A DNA stretch of 64,000 bases from Theobroma cacao (Eukaryota; Streptophyta; Magnoliopsida; Malvales; Malvaceae), in contig NC_030852.1 in NCBI RefSeq assembly GCF_000208745.1, positions 21,067,369-21,131,368 of the forward strand, written 5' to 3'. This document shows, piece after piece, positions 23,426-34,900 of the stretch. Position 1 is the stretch's first letter; each line of letters starts with the position of its first letter. The position numbers and the translations under genes are program-made. The notes beneath the pieces are model-generated. The model was not told the DNA's origin and ran no database searches. It saw only the letters and a list, made by a program, of their open reading frames with translations.

Positions 23426-26287
23426 GTAAAACTCGACCCTATAAACACATGTCATGACATACATGCACTGAGTAGCATGTTATTACGCTAGGAAAACCCC
23501 TAAGAATAGACGAAACCCAGTATTGTACCTAACGATACACTTGAGTTGATTTAACTTCGAACTAGTTCAAATAGGAATCGTAGGATGAAATTTAATATTT
23601 TACAGTCTAGGAATGACTAAAAATGATTGGTCGGAGTTCGAGGGTTCATTTGGGAAAAATTAAAAATTTTGATGTTTAGGGGCAAAATCGTCATTTTACC
23701 ACCTAAGATAATAATTTGATCATGGAATGAAATTTTTGACCAAGATTAACTATTTGGATTATAATTTAATGACAGGAAGTGAAAATTTTCAATTTCGGCA
23801 ATTTTTGGAACATAGGGGCAAAATGGTAATTTTGTCGTCTCAAGGTAAAATCGTAATTTTCACCACCTAAAACTTGTCAAAATCATAGGATATATTTATT
23901 TTTGGTATGAATAACTATGGTATTTTAAGTGGTGATAAAATTAAAGTTTAAATGATGAAATTTTAAAAAAACAAGCGAATGGAAAAGTGATATATGGCAC
24001 TTTTTAATGATTTAATATTATTTTAAAGAAAAATCAGCCCATTTAAACCCCACATCAGGTGATGGTCGGCCATAACGAGAAAATAAGAGAGAAAATAGAG
24101 AGGAAAGGAAGAAGAGAGAAAAACCAAAGGAAAACTAAAAAATTCAAAGGGGAATTCGTATTTTTCGTCCGTTTACGCGTCTAACGGTAAGATTTTTTTA
24201 CTTTAGCTTGATTTCTACCTTTCCTATGCCTTTGTTTCCATTTAGCTTGCTCGAGGAGAGAGATCAAAAAGTGATACCAAGGGCTGGCTGAATTTCAAGG
24301 GGATGGATTTTGAAATTTTTATGTTTTAATTCTTAGTTAAATTGGTAGTTTTAGTTAGTTAAATGTGTATAGAAATCAAATAGGGCAAGAAAGCATGAAA
24401 TTCTCACAGTACCCACCCTTGGCCGAATATTCAGTGATGTACAATGATGATGAACGGATTTTTATTCTAAGAGAAATGAAGAAAAAATTATGAAAAATGG
24501 TTAAATGTGATTGAAAAACAAAGTGAAAAATATATCGAGTTAATGTCCCATTTTTGACCGAATTTTTCAAGGAGGAAAGTGAGCTGATTTTGGTGATTTT
24601 AGAGGGTTATTGGCTGATATTTAATGGTTAGAAATGTTGGAGAGAAAATGGGACATTTTAGAGCTAAAATGGAGTGCGTTAGCAATTTATCGGGTAAAGT
24701 GCCAAAAATAGGTTAATACCGCGTTTAAGCCGTTTTAGGCTATTGCATTTCATACCATGCATTAGTATAGGATTTAAGTCAATTATATAGTAATTTAGCA
24801 TCAATGTGGTGAATTGTGTAATTTTTGCAATGTGTCTAGGAGGAGAGCCTTCCAGTAAAGGTAAGGAAGTTGTACCCGACGAACAGTGATCGAGGCACCT
24901 AGAAAGCATTTAATTTGTACAAACTGTGAGTAAACCTATTATTATTGTAAATTATGTAGAGTTTATTTTTAAATACTCTTTATATATTTTATGAAACGAA
25001 AATGAGATTAAAATGGGACTTTTGATGTTTTAGAAATAAATGTGACAAATAAATATATTGTGTTGATTATCTGAAATAAGAAACTTTTGATCATGAAATT
25101 GAGTAATTGGAGGCTGCCAATGGTCTTGAAAAATATATTTTCCTATGAATGGCTTATGATATATGAGTATATGTGGCTATATTTTATAATTGCATTGGGA
25201 ATTTATGTAAGCTGTCTTTTACTATACAGGCTGGATAAATAAATAAAAGCCACATTATACTGTCGAAATTTTATTAAAATTTGTGGGTTTAGTCATTACA
25301 GTGACGGGTTTCCGTAGACTGCCTATTAGAGGGGTACGGTAAACCCAGTTGCATAGTTACTCCGGTTGTAGAGGCGAGGAGGGTAATCCCCGGGGTAGTG
25401 TTAGAGCTCACTTCACATTGAACCCCCACGTGAATGTGTAACTTGGCCAACGCCAAGGAACAACTTGTTTTCAAAACTAACATGTGTTTAACATGTAAAT
25501 ATTTTAACAACCTTGGCGGACTCGGTTAGATGCCTCGGCCAAGGTGTCCTCGATGACTAGTTTTGGGCTTGAGCCCTGTTTCTAATAAAAGTCATAAGCC
25601 TTAACAACTGTTTTGGTAAATTACAAATATTTTATGGTTTAAGACAGAAATTGAAAACCTTATGAAATGGTTTGTGATTTGTTGTTTAAACTTGCCTCCA
25701 TTTGACTCGCCTGTAGATATTTATAATAATATCTGTTTACTCATTGGGATTGCAAAATCTCACCCACCTCCTTTCCAAATATTTCAAGTCTGTGGTAGCT
25801 TGTAGGTACCTGATTTTGTCGAGGATTCCAGTTGACCTCTCTATCTCACAAACAGTAGATTACTATCACCAACACTTGGTGCATTTATGGGCCACTTGTC
25901 ATTGTAATTATTATTGTACATTATAACTTTGTAAATTATTGTATGTATGAATTTATTTTACTTCCACGTTACAAAAGATTACTTACGTGTGTTTCTATAA
26001 ATATTGTTTTATATAAAAATACTATATTTTAATCAATATTCTGAATAGTAATATTTATCTATAAATCTTTTTTAAAAAAATAAAATAAGTTTTGTCTTTT
26101 GATTTACTTGAGCCGAAAACGACTGGTAATTGTTTAAAACGAAATGTTTAACAACGATTGCTCACAGGAAAGGCAAGAAATTGATACGTAAGCCTTGCGG
26201 GGTTCCGATTGACATTTCGGGTAATGAGTGTCAATCGGGACGTCGCGGCGGTTGTCATGGGCCCGAGGGAGGTTTCGGGTTTTGACA
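23426..26287 (+). mobile_element. Solo gypsy-type LTR, plus orientation (family TGTAAAACTCGACC)
   Basis: TGTAAAACTCGACCC start, GGGTTTTGACA end, TSD atgac/atgat, 2862 bp. A GTAAG site at 24187-24191 sits in ACGCGTCTAACGGTAAG, matched in the minus copy at 60651-60655. No ORF of note. It lies inside the 3' LTR of the SIRE-like element, so it is younger than that element. Confidence 0.9.
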
Positions 26288-26292
26288 ATGAT

Positions 26293-26547
26293 TGAGCTTG
26301 GTAAAAGTCATTGTAAAAGCTTGGTGGAAGCTTGTGAATTTCACCGATTGTTAGTGAGTTTATGAGAAACTCCTTGGTTGGATAATCAAGGTAGTGGATG
26401 TAGGTCTTGGATCGAACCACTCTAAATTGTTGTGCATTTTATACTATGTTTTTGTTTTCTTAAGTTCTGGAAATTAGTTTCCAATCTTATCAAGAGCCAA
26501 ATTGTGCTATTCACCTCCCCCTTTAGCACATATTATAGGGACCAACA
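26293..26547 (+). repeat. 3' LTR of the SIRE-like element, second part
   Basis: Completes the LTR broken at 23425 (823 + 255 = 1078 bp). Ends GGGACCAACA at 26547 next to the right TSD acaat. Confidence 0.92.
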
Positions 26548-26708
26548 ACAATATTATTCATTAAAAAATGCATGAATGATTTGATTGTAGTTCAAAATTA
26601 TATGGATGATATTGTATTTGGTGCTACTAAGAAGTTTTGTGTGAAAATTTCTCTAAGGAAATGTAGGGTGAGTTTGAAATGAGTATGATGGGCGAATTGA
26701 AATTTTTG
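26548..26708 (+). pseudogene. Old SIRE-like copia reverse transcriptase, right half of the split gene
   Basis: Continues the RT broken at 303: ILFIKKCMNDLIVVQNYMDD, with the YMDD box at 26599-26610, then GATK, a frameshift near 26628, a TAG at about 26665, and GEFEMSMMGELKF. At about 26708 the homology ends and unrelated LTR-like sequence begins, so the old element is also truncated here. Together with 1-303 it is the oldest layer of region 1. Confidence 0.9.
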
Positions 26709-27583
26709 AAAAATTCTCTAGCGCTAGGGCCTTAGGTTCCTTAGCATTGCAGCATTGCACCATTTGCTACACTAATGCCACGATCTTCCTTTCCTTGCCA
26801 CCAAAATGCTCTAGCCTCAAAATTTTGTATAATGCCCTTCCTTTCACCAGCGCTGTAGCCTTGTTCTCCTTGGCGCTGTAGCCTTGAGTAACTCAAGGCT
26901 GCAGCCTTCACTCAACATGCTGCCTTGTGCAGAATTGCATCAATTCAGCATATTCTAACGTGATTTTCATGTCTATCTGATCTGAACTGGGTGAAGCGGT
27001 AAACATAAAAGTTGTAGCCCTGTCTCTTAGCTTTCAAATAAATCAATAATCACATAAATTAGACTTTTGGAGTGAAAGATATACACCGAATACCAAATCA
27101 TGTTCAGCCTACGTATACTACTATAGTGCTCGTACTTAGACAAAGGTTTTGACCATGATCCAATCGAACCGAGACAAAGTAATAACCACTAAAGTTGTAT
27201 CCCTTCCTCTTATCATTCTAGTGGTTTAAGAATCACCTCATTTAGAGTTCTGTAAAGAGAGATGTGGTCAAATATCACAACATATATGAATGAAGCCATC
27301 ACCATACTTGCACGAATTTTTATCAAATAAGCCTTTTTTTATCAAATTTCTTACAAAATAATAAGAAAAATCCACAACAACTACTCTTGAAGTAATTTAA
27401 AATAAAATAACATAAAATTAGACTAAAATAACTTAAATTAACTACTCAACATGTAATTAAACTTAAAAAAACACCTAAAATGCTAAAATCTGAACCTAAA
27501 ATCTCAAAGATCTAGCTTTTTAAATCCTCAAAATGTGCCAAAATAACTCTATATAATAGATTTTTCAAGATTTTAGGTACTTA
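26709..27583 (+). repeat. Gypsy-LTR-like relic, first segment
   Basis: No gene. 26720-26920 has a cluster of AGCGCTGTAGCC/AAGGCTGCAGCC words; 27000-27200 has LTR-like text (AAAGTTGTAGCCCTGTC). A TATA-like CTATATAATAG lies at about 27549. The sequence continues across the solo LTR at 30249, where a CAAGGTAAG site appears. Ends not resolved. Confidence 0.5.
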
Positions 27584-27972
27584 TGTGAGACCTCAACCCC
27601 TATAGGCTCATAACTATGCATAGATGCAATAACACGGGCTAGGGGTAGTTTTGTCATTTCCACTAAAAAGTCCCAGAAGAAGGTTTTATGATATTTTAAG
27701 GTTTAAATAGGCATAAGACCAAATAAATAATGTGTAATGATGAAAACACGAAGAAAACTAGAAGTTTCGATAATTTTCACAATATGGGTAAAATGGTCAT
27801 TTTGCACATCGAGTCAAAATTTTAAGTTTTTGTAAACCCGAGTAGTTTAGATCATTGTGGACCTTGTCCTAGTGTCAAAAGAATAAAAAAATTGCACAAA
27901 GGATTGGAGAAGAACAAGTTAACTTGCTAAAGGGCATTTTCATAATTTCAAGAAGAGTTGGATAAGTATGAG

Positions 27973-27982
27973 CTATAAATAT
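27973..27982 (+). promoter_or_regulatory. TATA box in the TGTGAGACC-family LTR
   Basis: CTATAAATAT about 390 bp into the LTR; the same word at the same place in the sister LTR (49334-49343). Followed by a polypyrimidine leader and GTAAG 320 bp downstream. Confidence 0.6.
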
Positions 27983-28868
27983 CTTTCTTCCAGTAGCTTC
28001 CTCATTCTCCAGCAACTTTTCTTCTTCTTTTTCCTTCTTCCCTCTCACGTTTCTTAATCCTTCATGGGAGTCCTCTTCAAGCTTCCATAACTGTCTCTTT
28101 CTAGCTCCAATTTTCATACCTCGGTGCACCTTTTCATGAAATCCTTGTGCTCTTTCACTCTCTCACTTTAAAACCCTTGAAAAATCCCACTTTCATACTT
28201 TCTCTCACTAGTTAGGTGTTTAGAGAGAGAAAGAAAGAGAAAGCTCCCATAATAGCTTGGAAAATTTATAAGAAAGAATTTCAAAGTTTCAAGCTACCAA
28301 GGTAAGTATGGGGTGTCAATTTTAAAATTTTTCATAAATATATACCTATAAGTATGATTTATTTTAATTACAAAAATTATGGATAGCATGTGCTGGTAGA
28401 TGTTTTAGGGAATTGTGAATGTTTGTAGTTGAGATTATCCACTCATTTTAGAGTGATTAGGGTAGTGAAAATAGATAGCCATTTAAATGGCAATTGGAAG
28501 CTAGCTAAGAGAAAGCTTTAGGCTTTATAAGTATGTGAATTTACAAATTGGTGATGCTAATGTGATGATAGGTTCCAACGAAGCCTTATCATCCCATTTG
28601 GACAATTAGGGAAGTTAGGATCGGCTAAAGGCTCAAATAATACTGGTGAGTGGACTTGCATTTCAAATTTTATTTTAGGAATGTGAATGTAATTGTACAA
28701 ATATTTGAAAGATTTTATCTAGCTTTTCTTTAAAAATGTACCTTAGGAACAAGCATTTGGTGAAGTGTTTTTATCTTGTGAAAATGTGCTATATAAATGG
28801 TTTATGTGTTATCACAATATGATGATATGTATAATATGCATTGGGTGTTTCTTTCGTATGTTGATGTG

Positions 28869-29036
28869 GACCCAGCTATGTGCGAGTAGGAGTGCGCATA
28901 CGCCGATGATGACCCGACTATGTGCGAGTATAAATGTACATAAGCCGATGATGACTCAGCTATATGCGAGTAAGAGTGTGCATAAGCCGATGCTGACCCA
29001 GCCATGTGCTAGTGGGGAATGCACATGAGCTGATGA
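28869..29036 (+). repeat. 42-bp tandem repeat, four units
   Basis: Units begin GACCCAGCTATGTGCGAGTA and similar, with a period of exactly 42. Unit sequence and period match the LARD1 arrays at 2790 and 10082, although the 5' halves of the two LTR families do not align by eye. Confidence 0.88.
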
Positions 29037-30248
29037 CTATGGAAGAGTGTGCATGATGATGGATATATATATATATATACATATATAGATATGTGTGTCA
29101 TGGAAAGTTTATGAATATGTATATGGTTGAAATGCATGTGAAATTTGACATGTTAAGCTTTGGAAATATATATGTGTTTCATGTTGCATTTATCATGTGA
29201 ACAGGGTGGCCTTTTCTTAAGGAAATGGGGAATTTTTACTAGTGCCCTATTTCTCACTGTAGCGAGATTCATTCTCGTTGCAGCTAGAAACTCTCGAGTT
29301 TTCGAGGGTTTCACCAGACATGGTTCTCGCTGCAGCGAGAAAGTTTATGTTTTATGGCTTGAATCTCGCTACAGGGAAAAACTTTCTGTTTCGTTTAGTA
29401 TCTTGATCGATTGCTGCGCTATTTTCAACTTTTTGGGTACCATAGTTGAGCATGGACTTCCAACATTAAGGAATAAACAAATTAATTTTAAAATGAAGGG
29501 TTTGGTGAGAAACCCTCAGCCAGCTAAGAAACCCTCAGTCAGTGGATAATTTAAGTCAAATGTCACTGTAGCAAAAATTCATTCTTGCTGCAGCGAGAAT
29601 GCCTTTCCACTACAACGAGGACCCGTTGTCTACTTGACTTGAATTGCATGAAAGCTATTAAAGTTTTCATTCTTCAAATCTTTTGTTGAGCATGGACCCT
29701 TTACATTAAGTGATTTAATCAATTGGGGTTTTCCTAAGGGGTTTTGATAAGCACTAAATTAAATTGCATTGTTTTGAAATAAGTGCATCAAGGATTTTTA
29801 AATCTTTCCTTACTGTTGCTTGTTCCCTTCCTTGTTCACTCCCTAGGTTTATACTCACCGTTTTCAACTTCATATTTTCAAATCATGAGGCAGTTGGTAA
29901 CTAGGTCGAAGTGTCTTCGTATATTCGACCCTTGGTAGGTGTCTCGGCATTCAGTAGCTATACATTCGTCCGACTCTCTCCGCTGAAAGTCAAGTACTCT
30001 TTTGTTGTGTATAGACAGACCCAATGTAAATTATTAAGACATATGTTTAGACAACACATGTATATTAGTTGGTAATGCCATTATAAGTTGGCAATGACTA
30101 GCATTAACTGGATTCTAAATTATGACATGTGACTTGAGTAATTTGATGGAATAATGAGCAGGATAATATAGCTAGGCTTGCTTGGGCTTAGTGGGCTATG
30201 TCCATTGAGCCCTCGCGCCGGTCATGGCTCGGGATTTGGGTCGTGACA

Positions 30249-30544
30249 ACTTAGCTCTTTAATCTCATGGGTTTCAAAAGGTTAAACTTTCTTTCTCAAA
30301 TTTCAACTTTCTCTCACTACAAAAATTAGGATTTTTATTGGTTTCTTCTTGTCCAAGCTCACCAAGGTAAGAACCCATTAAATTTAGGTTGTTGCAAGTA
30401 TGGGGTATAAGATTGGAGGAAGATTGAAGGTTCAAAATCGGTTTATTGTGAGGTTTGAGCTAGGGTTTTAATGGGTTAGCTTTAACTCCAAAACTTTTAG
30501 ATTAAATTGAGGAATTAATGTTGAATGTTAATTGTTCTAGGTTT
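30249..30544 (+). repeat. Gypsy-LTR-like relic, second segment
   Basis: Joins 27583 across the solo LTR. Carries a CTTTCTCTCAC leader and CACCAAGGTAAG (GTAAG 30367-30371), as in other gypsy LTRs here. Cut at 30545 by a minus-strand copia LTR. Confidence 0.5.
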
Positions 30545-31858
30545 TGTTGGAGCTCCGAGAATAAATTTGGAGTATAGTATACTTGGAGGAATTAATGTTC
30601 TAGAGTACACTTCTAAGCTCAATTCTTGCTCGTGGATGGTTCTCTCTTGCATTTAGGACAGTTTGAACCCCTATTTATACTTGGACTATTTCCAATCGTT
30701 AAAGATAGTTTTGAATCAGTCATAACTGTTATTTTGTCTTCTAACAGATTTTTTCAAATCTCTGGCAATAGCTTTTTAATCCGTTAAAATGAGCTTTAAC
30801 CAATTAAAGCTTTTCTATCTAGCAGTCTACTTCATAATGTTAATTGGTTAAAAAGAACTTTAACTGATTAAACCTCTGTCTTCAAACACTTTCAAGTGAT
30901 ATTTTTCACTAGCCTTTTTATAATTGATTAATCCTCCCTTTAACTGATTGAAAATTCTTTTCCTTCAACTTTAACTCATTAAAGAAAACTTTAATCGAGC
31001 AAAATATCTTTGAATTTGAATTTCTTCATTTGGTACCTTTTAATGGTCAAGATCATTTTGGATTTGAATTTTGACGCTTTCAAGTACTCCAAGTTTAAGC
31101 TTTAATTGATTAACCCCTTTAATTAATTGATTAACGTGCTTCTATTTTGCATCCAGTACCCTTTTAATCGATTAAGCCTTGTACTAACAAATTAAAACAT
31201 TTTTGCCTGACTTTAGTGTAGCGCTCAATACTGTCATAACCGATTAAAGATCCTTATTAATTAATTAAAATCTTTTTGCTTAATGTGCCTTCCAATGTTA
31301 TTTGAATCTATTAAACCTTATGTTAATCGATTAAAATCTTTCTATTTGTCTCAATGTGCCTTCCACTGTTACTTTAACCGATTAAACCTTGTTTTAATCA
31401 ATTAAAATCTTCTTTTGAAGTTATGAGTCCTTTCTTTTAAACTTGATTGATCGATTAAACTAAACTGTTAACCGATTAAACTTCACAAAATGTCTTCTAA
31501 CTTGCTTGAATCACTTTCTTTAAACTTGAAACTTATCCCAAGGCATTTTGGGTGTTAAATAAACCATAACATACCAATTTTATTCAAGCACACTCAAATA
31601 ACATAATTAGACTTAAAGAATAAGGAATGTTTTGTTATCACCAAAAACATATAGAGTGAACAATCACCTTTTTGTTTTATGATGACAAAACGCCCCTAAA
31701 TTTAATAGTGTAATGTCTTTAAAACTATGTTAAGTATTTAGACATTTCAAACGCAAACGAACAGGAGTTTTGACCATGAATAATTTAAATGCCAAACTTA
31801 TTCAAGTAATTTTGATCATTTTTGTCATTTCAAAACTATAATCAATTTAAAACTAACA
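30545..31858 (-). repeat. 3' LTR of a second, truncated copia element (minus strand)
   Basis: In plus coordinates it runs TGTTGGAGC...AACTAACA and is followed by ATCTCCCCTTG, the reverse complement of a copia purine tract, so the element points left. 30690-31480 is packed with TTAATCGATTAAA-like palindromic words, about a dozen and a half here. No second full LTR or right TSD was found; the left flank is ggttt (30540-30544). Confidence 0.7.
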
Positions 31859-32815
31859 ATCTCCCCTTGTTTTATATGACGAAAACTTTGAACAAAATTT
31901 GCTTGTAAAATCCTCCCTTTAAGTTTAATCATGAAGTACTTTGATTTGAAATGTCAATCTTTTATAAAGAATATGAGAGATGATAAAATATTTAAGGATT
32001 TCAAAAACTCCCTTTCAATAATTGCAAGGTTTAATTGATTAAAATCTTTCTGCTTCATCTTAATGTGCCTTCTAATGTTATTTTAATCGATTAAACCTTG
32101 TGGTAATCAATTAAAATCTTTCTATGTGTCTCAATGTGCCTTCCAATGTTACTTTAACCAATTAAACCTTGTTTTAATCAATTAAAATCTTCTTGTGAAG
32201 TTTTGAGTCCTTTCTTTTAAACTTGATTGATCTATTAAACTAAATTGTTAACTGATTAAACTTCACAAAATGTCTTCTAACTTGCTTGAATCACTTTCTT
32301 TAAACTTGAAAATTAGCCAAGGCATTTGGGGTGTTAAATAAATAATAATATACCAATTTTACGCCAGCACACTCAAGTAACTTAGATAGACTTAAAGAAT
32401 GAAGAATGTTTTGTTATCATCAGAAACATATAGAGTCCACAATCACCCTTTTTTTATGATGATAAAACACCCTTAAATTTAAGAGTATAATGTCTTTAAA
32501 ACTATCTTAAGTACTTGGACATTTCAAAAGCAAATGCACAAGAGTTTTGAACATGAATAATTTAAGTGCCAAACTCATTCAACCAATTTTGATCATTTTT
32601 GTTGTGTTAAAACTATAATTAATTTAAAACTAATAATCTCCCCCTTTTTGATGTGACAAAAACTTTGAGCAAAATTTACTTGTAAAAATACTCCCCCTAA
32701 TTTTACTCATGAAGTACTTTGATTTGAAATGTCATGTTTTTTTACAAAATATGAAAGATGATCAAATATTTAAGGATTTCAAAAACTCCCCTTCAATAGT
32801 TGTAAAGTTCAAAAC
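31257..32815 (-). repeat. Direct tandem duplication of about 780 bp across the LTR/internal junction
   Basis: 31257-32027 and about 32028-32815 are near-copies: both run from TTAATT...AAAATCTTTCTGCTT through AATGTTTTGTTATCA (31625 and 32404) and CATATAGAGT to the CTCCCC purine-tract complement and GGATTTCAAAAACTCC. The unit includes the last about 600 bp of the LTR plus about 170 bp of adjoining internal sequence, so the duplication does not follow element borders. Confidence 0.82.
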
Positions 32816-34900
32816 TTGATTTAAGCTACAAGGTCAAATATTCCTTGTTGAAGATGCAAATTTTCTTATATCTCTCCCCCTTTTTGTTATATCAAAAGAA
32901 AAAAAAAGATAGAAGCTCAATATGCATAACAATTTGCAAACTGTAATAAGCACAATGAAGAATATACTAATTGTTAGAAATCAATATTAGGCTCAATAAA
33001 CCAATTGACAAATATAAATAACAGCCCCCCCCCCCCCCTTAAAAATAAATAAGTACAAAATCAATTGTGAGGGATAAAATCATTTTAAAGCTCATTATTC
33101 CAATTGGCAAACCATTAGAGAACAGTCCCTTTTTTTTTAAAGGACATTAAGCATACCAAGCATATCAATATGTAAATTGCAAAACACATTTAAGAAAGAT
33201 TTAATCAATTTTAAAGCTAAAGTGAGAAGAAACAATATAAGGCTTGATATTAATTTAAAGTTAGATGTGAATTGTATGAACGCAAAGCTTGATATTAATA
33301 TTTGGAATGAACTAAGAAACTTGATATCAATTGTTGATTTCAACATTCAAGCATAAGTGAGAAGCAATGTAAAGCACAATATCAATTTGGTATTTAAAAG
33401 ATATTACCCATAGCGAAAGACACTAAATATTGGATTCTCACCACAACTTGTTGTCAAAGATACCAAGTGCTAATGACACCAATTTTGATTGAAAGAATTC
33501 ATGCAAATAGATTTATCGATGATTGACTCCCACTTAAGAAATCATTAGGTCAATATCAATCGTTAGTAAAGGAAATCATGAAACAAAAGGAGAAAGGACA
33601 AGGAAAATAATCACTTTAAAGCATAATCTTACTCCTTTAAAGAAATCATGAAACCAATAAGTTACGAATTGTTAAAGGACCATTTGTTATGAGAGAAATT
33701 ATAAGCCTAGAATAAATGAGTATTTAAGTAGATATTCAACATGTTCATCTAATACTCAAGTATTCACGGAACTAAATTAGTATGAGTATTTAAATAAATG
33801 TTCAACATATGCATCAAATACTCATATTTTCAAAAAATATGTGCAAGGTAGTTCATGTCCAAGATATCATTCTCAAACATCATCAAGCATCATTTAGCAT
33901 TTTCAATGTTCATCAAGCATTATCCATCATTGAGCATCATCAAGCATTCATTATGTATTCTCAATCATCATCATCATCATCAAGCAAGCATTACCAAGAA
34001 ATATCAGTCAATCATTTTCAAAGAATTCTCCAATTCATATGAAAATGGCAACTCAAAGAGAAATTCCATATCAAAAGAATAACATCATTTAATACTCTTA
34101 ATCATCATCAACTATTTATTTGGCAAGCATTCCAAGAAATATTCTCCAAATCATGCATGACACTAGCAATTTAAGGAGAATTTTCACATCAAGAAAATAT
34201 CATTATTAATGAAGCATTGCCAAAGCATTTTGCACTTATTGCAATCATGTAAAAGAATACTATGATCAAGTAAGCACAAGCATAATTACAAGAAATAATA
34301 TGTCTATCTTCATTAATCATGAATCTAATTTGTTTAATGAAATGCAAGCATGGATATAATAATTTTTTTAAAAAAAATTATATAGACATATACCACTCAA
34401 AATTTTGCAAGCATTGAAATTCAAGGTACATGTTATTTCTCAATAATTCATGATTCACAACTGATATCAATTGTTATGGATATTGAAAAGTAAAGTACTC
34501 AACTCATGAATATATTCAAAGTGAACATTCAATCATTAATGGATACCAATTGTCAAGATTCAAGAAAAAAATATTAAATCAAAGCACATTAGGCAGTCTT
34601 TGCTAGCTAAAGCTATGGGCCATATTTCATATGATATGTCAAGTTATTTATGGTAACTTATAAGTTAAAGCTGGATGCACACAAAATCTTTAGATCATGT
34701 AAACATTGAGGCTTAGTGGAGGACAGAGTTAACATTCAAATGCATATTCAAAATAAATTTCAACCATTTCAGCACACAATATATGTCATTATCAAACTTG
34801 ACTTGCGTTATGAAAGTAAGCACTATAAGAAATTCTATCACATAAGTCAAGTTATAAACTTCAATCATTAAGGTTAAGCAAGATTAAATGCCATGGAAGG
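32816..34900 (-). other. Internal 3' non-coding part of the truncated minus-strand copia
   Basis: AT-rich, no coding frame. TCTCTCCCCCTTTTTG at about 32872 is another purine-tract complement, as repeated in SIRE-type 3' regions. 33025-33038 is a run of 14 C. 33880-33985 repeats CATCAAGCAT/ATCATC words. No RT, integrase or gag motif seen, so coding and 5' parts are missing. The right border is uncertain. Confidence 0.5.
33025..33038. repeat. Homopolymer of 14 C
   Basis: AACAG followed by 14 C, then TTAAAA. Length may be unreliable. Confidence 0.9.

Larger units (their letters stand above)
304..26547 (+). mobile_element. Complete SIRE/Maximus-like Ty1/copia retrotransposon with three nested insertions
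   Basis: The LTR starts TGTTGG at 304 and ends CCAACA at 26547, flanked by acaac (299-303) and acaat (26548-26552), a 5-bp TSD with one change. PBS at 11548, gag from 11604, protease, integrase, RT and RNase H to 16408, an extra 3' ORF at 16804-21762, and a PPT before 22603 give the copia order PR-IN-RT-RH. Removing the inserts (709-10868, 17070-20099, 23426-26287, plus one TSD each) leaves about 10.2 kb. The long size, LTRs of about 1.08 kb, two CCHC knuckles, MSMMGELKYFLGLQIKQ-type RT and 3' extra ORF point to the SIRE/Maximus lineage. The two LTRs differ at roughly 6-7% of positions over their first 400 bases by eye, so the insertion is not recent. Confidence 0.93.
27584..30248 (+). mobile_element. 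Solo gypsy-type LTR (family TGTGAGACC)
   Basis: TGTGAGACCTCAACCCC start and GGGTCGTGACA end, with a perfect TSD actta (27579-27583 and 30249-30253). 2665 bp. In order: TATA box CTATAAATAT (27973-27982), pyrimidine-rich then purine-rich leader, GTAAG (28302-28306), four 42-bp units (28869-29036), a TA run, palindromic CTCGCTGCAGCGAG words (29260-29630), GACTCTCTCCGCT (29972-29984), then the GGGCTTAGTGGGCT end block. Same family as 48946-51552. Confidence 0.93.

Noticed and set aside
33809..34082. His/Ser/Gln-rich frames
   Set aside because: CATCAAGCAT/ATCATC low-complexity repeats; overlapping frames give equally simple peptides.
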